From JBJFCE01 sp964437825 (lineage in GTDB: Bacteria; Bacillota; Clostridia; Lachnospirales; Lachnospiraceae): DNA of 10,917 bases. The stretch spans positions 1 through 10,917 of the forward strand of contig CAYTIH010000069.1 of NCBI GenBank assembly GCA_964437825.1. Reading direction: 5' to 3'. The notes under the pieces are model-generated. The model was not told the origin of the DNA, did no database searches, and saw nothing but the letters and a program-made list of their open reading frames with translations. Shown in pieces: positions 6,454-10,917 of the stretch. The translations under genes were made by a program, and so were the position numbers. Each line of letters begins with the position of its first letter. Position 1 is the first letter of the stretch.

Positions 6454-6948
6454 ATGAACAAACCTGTTTTATACCGCCAAAGATTAATCCCGAACGAATG
6501 TGTGAAATTAAAAGACGATCGCATTCTGCGATATGACGAGGATGTGATTGTAACTTCCTGGCAAGCGTTACACCCCAAGCCCGACCTGCATCACGGCTAT
6601 TCCGCTTATATTCTGAAAGAAGGCATTAAGGTCAGCAAGTTCTTAAAAGCCGACGGCAGCCTTCTTTACTGGTACTGCGATATCGTAGACTACCGTCCCG
6701 GCACGGATACAGACACCGGTCAGCCCGCGCTGACCGTCATAGACCTGCTTGCCGATGTGATCGTCTATCCGGACGGTTTTGTAAAGCTTGTCGATCTGGA
6801 TGAACTGGTAGAAGCTGCCAGACACATGTTCATAACGAACGAGAAGTTACAAGATGTGCTGCTTAGAGCAAATGGCCTTCTTACCGCGATTTATGAAGGC
6901 CATTTTCCCAAATATCAGGAATTTATTGAGCATGAATCACTGACATAA
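6454..6948 (+). CDS. DUF402-family protein (probable nucleotide or phosphonate-ester phosphatase)
   Basis: Soluble protein of 164 residues, the only plus-strand gene here. The central block reads YWYCDIVDY (about residues 72-80), then TVIDLLADVIVYPDGFVKLVDLDEL (94-118, several acidic residues including D97, D101, D114, D116 and E117), then a helical tail. This is the DUF402/FomD-like pattern, in which clustered Asp/Glu bind divalent metal. Characterised relatives are a staphylococcal nucleoside tri-/diphosphate phosphatase and FomD of fosfomycin synthesis, which cleaves a cytidylyl-phosphonate. The substrate here cannot be told from sequence. The start is ATG 6454 with AGAGGA; an in-frame ATG at 6397 would add 19 residues without a ribosome site. 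It is divergent from the atp operon and convergent with the next gene, so it is probably monocistronic. Confidence 0.8.
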   Translation: MNKPVLYRQRLIPNECVKLKDDRILRYDEDVIVTSWQALHPKPDLHHGYSAYILKEGIKVSKFLKADGSLLYWYCDIVDYRPGTDTDTGQPALTVIDLLADVIVYPDGFVKLVDLDELVEAARHMFITNEKLQDVLLRANGLLTAIYEGHFPKYQEFIEHESLT

Positions 6949-6959
6949 GTTTCAGAGAA

Positions 6960-6980
6960 CGCCGTCTTGTCGTGTCGGCG
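6960..6980. terminator. Short GC-rich hairpin between convergent genes, possible weak terminator
   Basis: CGCCG, an 11-base loop, then CGGCG, lying between the TAA of the plus-strand DUF402 gene (6948) and the TAA of the minus-strand hydrolase (6983). Neither side has a clear U-run, so intrinsic termination would be weak. It is included because it is the only structure where both transcripts must end. Confidence 0.3.
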
Positions 6981-6982
6981 CA

Positions 6983-8143
6983 TTAGTAGAAGATGTGTCC
7001 GCCGATTACATAACGGGGCGTAATCCCGTCAATCGGCGTTCTGAAAAATACACAGTCGTCCACATTGGTCACACCGCTCATAGCTTCGTCCGCTGCCTGA
7101 TAGCAGCTCGGCGTTGCCCGGTTTTCCGCAAGCGCAAGCGCAAGACGTCCGCTGGCGACAGGTGAAAATTGTCTGTTTGCATAAATAACGCCGACCATCG
7201 TATCCGGAAATACGGAGCTAAGCATACGGTTCATGACAACCGCTCCCACTGCCAGCTGCCCTGCATACGGCTCACCGCCCGCTTCGCAGTAAATCAGATT
7301 TGCCAGCAGATACCTGTCATTCTCATCGAAGGTAATCTGGGAGATGTCACGCTTGGCCGATGCCGCTGCCAGAGCGGCCAGTCTTTTCTCTTCTTCCAAC
7401 TGCGCCTTCAGAACCGCAATATTCGTTTCTCCCTGTGCAAGCTGTGCCTCATATTCCAGCATCTGTGCTTCCGTTACCGAAATCTGATCCGAATATGCGG
7501 CAATGTTTCCGGCAGTCAGGGCAACGAGATCCCCTACTTTTGCCTGTTCCTCCTGCGCCTGCAGCCGAAGCTCCTGAAGCTCTGCCAGCTCCAGTTCCAG
7601 TCTTGCTTCTTCCTCTTCAATGAACTGGCAGGTTTCCTGATATTCTAAGAGCTTTTGTCTGTCATATTGTTCCAGCTGCTCTATGTACTCACTTTTATTC
7701 AGAAAATCCCCAAAGCTTTTCGCAGTAAACAAAAGCTCCAGATAAGTAGTTTCTCCGTTTTCATACATGAAACGAATCCGCTCCTTCATGCTTTCATACT
7801 GCTCCAGTTCTGTCTGCCTTGCCGTTTCCAGATCCGTCTGCGTCTGCTCGATCTCGGCTTCTTTGGCCGTAATATCGGCTTCCAGATCTTCCAGATTACC
7901 GCGCACCTCATTCAGTTGGTCATTTAAACTGCTCAGCTCTTCCTGCAGATCGTTGCGCTGTCCTTCCAGATTTGACAGATTGTCCCTGGTATCATCCAGC
8001 TGTTCCTGCGTCTCCTGCTGCTGCTGCTGCGCCTCTTCCAATCTTTCCTGCGTCGATTTGGCAAGCGCAGACATCATCGGCATGGTGCTCATAAAGATCA
8101 CCACCGTCATGAAAAGCGAGCATCCTCTCCATTTTTTTCTCAT
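6983..8143 (-). CDS. Secreted coiled-coil cell wall hydrolase with SleB/CwlJ domain
   Basis: Exported peptidoglycan hydrolase of 386 residues. A signal peptide (basic MRKKWRG, hydrophobic core, cleavage probably after SALA, residue 28) is followed by a long coiled coil (about 30-125). The segment RIRFMYENGETTYLELLFTA (122-140) and AKSFGDFLNKSEYIEQLEQY (141-160) is typical of the CwlO/PcsB hinge, and a second coiled coil runs about 160-262. The C-terminal Hydrolase_2 (SleB/CwlJ) domain spans about 275-386, with the probable catalytic E287 in YCEAGGEPYAG and AVVMNRM after it. SleB enzymes are lytic transglycosylases best known from spore cortex breakdown, but the domain also serves growth and division. 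No PG_binding_1 domain is present. The ATG at 8143 is two bases after the dCMP deaminase stop, so translation is likely coupled. A (CAG)5 run encodes QQQQQ at 39-43. Confidence 0.88.
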   Translation of the reverse strand: MRKKWRGCSLFMTVVIFMSTMPMMSALAKSTQERLEEAQQQQQETQEQLDDTRDNLSNLEGQRNDLQEELSSLNDQLNEVRGNLEDLEADITAKEAEIEQTQTDLETARQTELEQYESMKERIRFMYENGETTYLELLFTAKSFGDFLNKSEYIEQLEQYDRQKLLEYQETCQFIEEEEARLELELAELQELRLQAQEEQAKVGDLVALTAGNIAAYSDQISVTEAQMLEYEAQLAQGETNIAVLKAQLEEEKRLAALAAASAKRDISQITFDENDRYLLANLIYCEAGGEPYAGQLAVGAVVMNRMLSSVFPDTMVGVIYANRQFSPVASGRLALALAENRATPSCYQAADEAMSGVTNVDDCVFFRTPIDGITPRYVIGGHIFY

Positions 8144-8145
8144 AT

Positions 8146-8628
8146 TTATACTTCCAACATAATTTTTCTGCCGGTATGCTCATACCGCCTGTATACAATT
8201 CCCGCCGCATCAAACAGCATCTTGCTTGCAGTATTGGAGTCCGTACCATCATATTTATCATCCGCAAATATAACCGTCTTGATGCCGGACTGAATGATTG
8301 CCTTGGCGCATTCATTGCACGGAAATAAAGATACATACAGCTTGGCTCCAAGCAGACTGCCTCCCCGGTAATTTAATATTGCATTTAATTCCCCATGGGT
8401 TACAAAAGGATACTTGGTCTTGAGTCCGCTTCCCGTGCGTGACCACGGAAAGATGTCATCGGAGCAGCCGGAAGGAAATCCGTTATACCCGATGGACAAT
8501 ATCTTATTATCCTCACTTACGATACATGCTCCGACCTGTGTATTCGGATCCTTGGAACGCATGCCCGCCAGCTTTGCAACTCCCATAAAATATTCGTCCC
8601 ATGAAATATAATCTTCTCTTTTTCCCAT
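8146..8628 (-). CDS. dCMP deaminase family protein (ComEB-type)
   Basis: Zinc-dependent deaminase predicted to convert dCMP to dUMP for thymidylate synthesis. Starting from ATG 8628 it has 160 residues. The N-terminus YISWDEYFMGVAKLAGMRSK plus DPNTQVGACIV is the family hallmark. Zinc ligands are H78 in THGELNAI, with proton-shuttling E80, and C104 and C107 in PCNEC (add 4 if counted from the GTG at 8640). The residue after the zinc His is Gly rather than the usual Ala. ATG 8628 is preferred because GGGAG lies five bases upstream; the GTG at 8640 has no clear ribosome site and would add four residues. It follows upp by 38 bases and sits two bases before the hydrolase gene. In naturally competent bacilli the relative ComEB is encoded with competence genes; none are seen here. 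Confidence 0.9.
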   Translation of the reverse strand: MGKREDYISWDEYFMGVAKLAGMRSKDPNTQVGACIVSEDNKILSIGYNGFPSGCSDDIFPWSRTGSGLKTKYPFVTHGELNAILNYRGGSLLGAKLYVSLFPCNECAKAIIQSGIKTVIFADDKYDGTDSNTASKMLFDAAGIVYRRYEHTGRKIMLEV

Positions 8629-8666
8629 AGTTTCTCCCACTGCCTGTCCCAGTCAATCGCTTCCGG

Positions 8667-9296
8667 TTATTTTGTTCCGAAAATGCGGTCTCCCGCATCT
8701 CCCAGCCCCGGTACAATATATGCATTTTCATTTAATTTCTCATCTAAAGCGCCGATATACATATCCACATCCGGATGTTCTTCCTGCATCCGCTTAACTC
8801 CCTCGGGCGCCGCAATAATGCACATGAAATGGATCTTTTTGCAGCCTTTATCCTTCAGCATCCGAATCGCTGCAGCCGAAGATCCTCCCGTCGCCAGCAT
8901 CGGATCTACAACAAAGACTTCACGCTCCGCACAGTCCGCAGGAAGCTTACAATAATACTCCACCGGTTCATGTGTTTCTTCGTTCCGATATAATCCGATA
9001 TGCCCTACCTTAGCTGCCGGAATCAGTCGCAGAACACCGTCCACCATACCAAGTCCCGCCCGCAGGATTGGCACAATTGCCATTTTCTTTCCTTTTAATT
9101 CTTTTGCCGTCGCCTTGCAGATCGGTGTTTCGATCTCCACATCCGTCAGCTGCAGATCCCTCGTTGCTTCGTAGCAGATCAGCATTGCAATTTCACTGAT
9201 GGTATCCCGGAAATCCTTGGTTCCGGTTTCCTTTCTTCTGATATACCCGATTTTATGCTGAATCAGCGGATGATCCATAACGATACATTTTGCCAT
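8667..9296 (-). CDS. upp: Uracil phosphoribosyltransferase
   Basis: Cytoplasmic pyrimidine salvage enzyme: uracil + PRPP gives UMP + pyrophosphate. The 209 residues from ATG 9296 equal the usual family length. The PRPP-binding loop is VVDPMLATGGSS at 129-140, preceded by PILRAGLGMVDG at 77-88, and the uracil-recognising C-terminus reads PGLGDAGDRIFGTK. ATG 9296 has AAGGGGTG seven bases upstream and gives the typical start MAKCIVMDHPLIQHK. An in-frame ATG at 9317 would add seven residues but lacks a ribosome site. It lies 23 bases after rpiB and 38 before the dCMP deaminase, so two pyrimidine nucleotide enzymes are cotranscribed. Confidence 0.96.
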   Translation of the reverse strand: MAKCIVMDHPLIQHKIGYIRRKETGTKDFRDTISEIAMLICYEATRDLQLTDVEIETPICKATAKELKGKKMAIVPILRAGLGMVDGVLRLIPAAKVGHIGLYRNEETHEPVEYYCKLPADCAEREVFVVDPMLATGGSSAAAIRMLKDKGCKKIHFMCIIAAPEGVKRMQEEHPDVDMYIGALDEKLNENAYIVPGLGDAGDRIFGTK

Positions 9297-9303
9297 AATT
9301 TGA

Positions 9304-9311
9304 CACCCCTT
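9304..9311 (-). promoter_or_regulatory. Ribosome binding site deciding the start of upp
   Basis: The coding strand reads AAGGGGTG, then TCAAATT, then ATG 9296. This matches AAGGAGGTG closely and favours ATG 9296 over the in-frame ATG at 9317, which is only two bases past the rpiB stop. Confidence 0.75.
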
Positions 9312-9319
9312 ATCCATGA

Positions 9320-9748
9320 TTATTTTTCGATCAAATCGATTCTTCTTTGGTGGCGCTCCTCCCCGGAAAATTCCGTATTCAGAAAGGTCTCCATAATTTC
9401 AATTGCAAGATTCGCGCCTACAATACCGGCTCCCATCGCCAGTACATTTGCATTGTTGTGAAGTCTGGTCATCTTTGCGCTAAGGGTATCGGCACACAGC
9501 GCCGCCCGGATACCCTTCACCTTATTGGCCGTAATCGAGATCCCGATTCCCGTGGTGCAGATTACAATTCCCTTTTCGCACTCTCCTTTGGCAACCGTCT
9601 CTGCTACCGCCCTCCCGTATATAGGATAATCACAGGATGTCTTTTCATAGCATCCCATATCCCGATAGGCAATGCCTGTTTCCTCCAGGTGCCGGATCAG
9701 TATCTGCTTCAGATCATAACCGCCATGATCACATCCGATTGCTATCAT
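9320..9748 (-). CDS. rpiB: Ribose-5-phosphate isomerase B (RpiB/LacAB family)
   Basis: Sugar-phosphate isomerase predicted to interconvert ribulose-5-phosphate and ribose-5-phosphate in the pentose phosphate pathway. The 142 residues fit the family. The start MIAIGCDHGGYDLK carries the GCDHGG phosphate-binding motif; CDYPIYG is at 39-45; the active-site Cys is C64 in CTTGIGISITANK; and HNNANVLAMGAG at 97-108 supplies a phosphate-binding His. The common form around the Cys is CGTGIG or CGSGIG, and here T65 replaces that Gly. The LacAB subunits of galactose-6-phosphate isomerase belong to the same family, but the ywlC-rpiB-upp context favours RpiB. The ATG at 9748 has AAGGAGG six bases upstream; 26 bases separate it from ywlC. 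Confidence 0.93.
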   Translation of the reverse strand: MIAIGCDHGGYDLKQILIRHLEETGIAYRDMGCYEKTSCDYPIYGRAVAETVAKGECEKGIVICTTGIGISITANKVKGIRAALCADTLSAKMTRLHNNANVLAMGAGIVGANLAIEIMETFLNTEFSGEERHQRRIDLIEK

Positions 9749-9774
9749 AAATAACCTCCTTCCAAAAAAATAAA

Positions 9775-10824
9775 CTACGCTTCGATGATTTTATGTCCTG
9801 CCGCTTTTAACAGTCTGTTCATAATAGCCTGTCCGATTCCCGCTCTTTCAAAGGATTCGGAATACATCACCGTTATCCCTTCATCGTCAAATTCCCGGAG
9901 AATCGTATATAGATTTCTCGCAATGGTCTCTTCGTCATCACGGGCACCTGCATTCTTGATACTGTGTGCATGATAGCGGAAAATCGTTTCCTGCGTTCCG
10001 ATCACGCCGACCCGTTCGCCCGCCGCCATCGCCTGCCGCGTCAGTTCGTTAATTTTGTCAACTACCCTGTCCTGTTTTCCCTCGACTATCGTCAGCTCCC
10101 CCTTAGGTGCATAATGCCTGTACTTCATGCCGGGCGCCTTGGGCTTTTCCTTGCAGTTTCCGTCCAGAATGGTCCGATCCACCTCTACCTGATGAAGCAC
10201 GTGTTCCAGCATCTCCTGCGTAATGTATCCGGGACGCAGAATCGTGGGTTTTTCGCCGGTCAAATCCACGATCGTAGATTCCAGGCCGATTCCGACTGCG
10301 CCGCCGTCAATGATCATATCGATCCTTCCGTCCATATCCTCTGCCACATACTTTGCCTGTGTCGGACTGGGTCTGCCCGATAGATTGGCGCTTGGCGCCG
10401 CCACATATCCTCCCGCCGCTTCAATAAACATCCGTGCCACCGGATGACTCGGAAGCCGAATCGCAACCGTATCAAGTCCCCCTGTGGTTTCATAAGGAAA
10501 CGCATCGGACTTTTGTAAAATCATGGTCAGCGGTCCCGGCCAAAACGCCTGCGCCAGCTTCTCCGCCTGCGGCGTTACCTGCTTCACCAGCTTTTGCATA
10601 TCCTCAAATTTACAGATATGAACAATCAACGGATTATCGGAGGGACGCCCCTTTGCCTCATATATTTTTTTAGAAGAGGCCGGATTCCATGCATCCCCGC
10701 CGAGTCCATATACCGTCTCAGTCGGAAATGCCACCAGACCGCCGCGCTTGATCGTATCGCCCGCCTGCCTGATTCCCTCTATATCGGGTTCCTCCTGTGT
10801 CACACGGATATGTATCGTTTCCAT
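9775..10824 (-). CDS. ywlC: L-threonylcarbamoyladenylate synthase (Sua5/YwlC)
   Basis: Makes threonylcarbamoyl-AMP from threonine, bicarbonate and ATP, the first step of t6A37 tRNA modification. It has the long Sua5 architecture. The YrdC/Sua5 catalytic domain (about 1-205) has PTETVYGLGGDAW from 34, KGRPSDNPL from 58, APSANLSGRPSPT from 143 and GLESTIVD from 180. A linker follows with the signature APGMKYRHYAPK at about 230-241, then the C-terminal Sua5 domain. ATG 10824 gives 349 residues; an in-frame GTG at 10833 adds three. The GAGGG ribosome site is about 12 bases from the ATG but only about 3 from the GTG, so the choice is open. It is first in a probable operon with rpiB, upp, dCMP deaminase and hydrolase. 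Confidence 0.94.
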   Translation of the reverse strand: METIHIRVTQEEPDIEGIRQAGDTIKRGGLVAFPTETVYGLGGDAWNPASSKKIYEAKGRPSDNPLIVHICKFEDMQKLVKQVTPQAEKLAQAFWPGPLTMILQKSDAFPYETTGGLDTVAIRLPSHPVARMFIEAAGGYVAAPSANLSGRPSPTQAKYVAEDMDGRIDMIIDGGAVGIGLESTIVDLTGEKPTILRPGYITQEMLEHVLHQVEVDRTILDGNCKEKPKAPGMKYRHYAPKGELTIVEGKQDRVVDKINELTRQAMAAGERVGVIGTQETIFRYHAHSIKNAGARDDEETIARNLYTILREFDDEGITVMYSESFERAGIGQAIMNRLLKAAGHKIIEA

Positions 10825-10862
10825 TTTTATCACAATCCCTCTTCCGCAATTTTATTTGTTCC

Positions 10863-10891
10863 AGTATACCACATTCGTTTTTTTCGCTCAA
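10863..10891 (-). promoter_or_regulatory. Promoter of the ywlC-rpiB-upp operon, extended -10
   Basis: On the minus strand TTGAGC (4 of 6) is followed by 17 bases and TATACT (5 of 6), with TG one base before the -10 (TGGTATACT), an extended -10. The start point would be near 10856, about 30 bases before the ywlC start. No comparable promoter is seen in the short gaps downstream, consistent with one transcript for the five genes. Confidence 0.65.
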
Positions 10892-10917
10892 CTGTTCTGT
10901 TGCTGATTCAGATACTG

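Noticed and set aside
7169..8162. Long plus-strand open frames opposite the wall hydrolase
   Set aside because: Their composition (Cys, Ser and Arg rich or Pro and Leu rich) mirrors the Gln/Glu-rich coiled coil on the other strand. No start signals or domains support them.
1..10917. Search for a novel defence, mobile or biosynthetic system
   Set aside because: Apart from the DUF402 gene, every gene belongs to a recognised housekeeping or cell wall family. I saw no direct-repeat arrays, transposase, integrase, toxin-antitoxin pair or tRNA.

Overview
The window looks like chromosomal DNA from an anaerobic Firmicute of the class Clostridia, most likely Lachnospiraceae or a close relative. This is inferred from the strong AGGAGG-type ribosome binding sites, the atp gene order, a Na+-type c subunit, a SleB-type hydrolase behind a CwlO/PcsB-like coiled coil, and the protein sequences as I recognise them. 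It is dense housekeeping DNA. I see no mobile element, CRISPR array, tRNA or rRNA. It has one short assembly gap, a run of 10 N at 2483-2492 inside atpA.

Left part (1-6250, minus strand): an F1Fo ATP synthase operon. In transcription order it reads atpZ-like, atpI-like, atpB (a), atpE (c), atpF (b), atpH (delta), atpA (alpha), atpG (gamma), atpD (beta, cut off by the left edge). atpC presumably follows outside the window. A good sigma-A-type promoter (TGGACA-17 bp-TATAAT) lies upstream at 6320-6348. Genes overlap or sit a few tens of bases apart, except for a 157-base structured leader in front of atpE. The c subunit carries the full set of residues known to bind Na+ in Na+-translocating synthases (Q29, V60, E62, T63, Y67), so the enzyme is probably driven by, or pumps, Na+.

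Middle (6251-6982): a divergent promoter region, then the only plus-strand gene, a 164-residue DUF402-family protein (probable nucleotide phosphatase or similar hydrolase). It converges on the next operon over a short GC-rich hairpin.

Right part (6983-10917, minus strand): a probable five-gene operon read as ywlC/sua5 (tRNA t6A synthesis), rpiB (ribose-5-phosphate isomerase B or LacAB relative), upp (uracil salvage), a ComEB-type dCMP deaminase, and a secreted coiled-coil cell wall hydrolase with a SleB/CwlJ domain. A promoter with an extended -10 (TTGAGC-17 bp-TATACT) precedes ywlC. From memory, ywlC, rpiB and upp upstream of the atp operon is an old Firmicute neighbourhood, also present in Bacillus subtilis. 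The hydrolase and the DUF402 gene appear to be local additions between the two blocks.

I found no convincing undescribed system. The observations most worth a second look are the Na+ signature, the stem-loop cluster before atpE, the CwlO-like coil joined to a SleB domain and coupled to a dCMP deaminase gene, and the incorrect gap length inside atpA.
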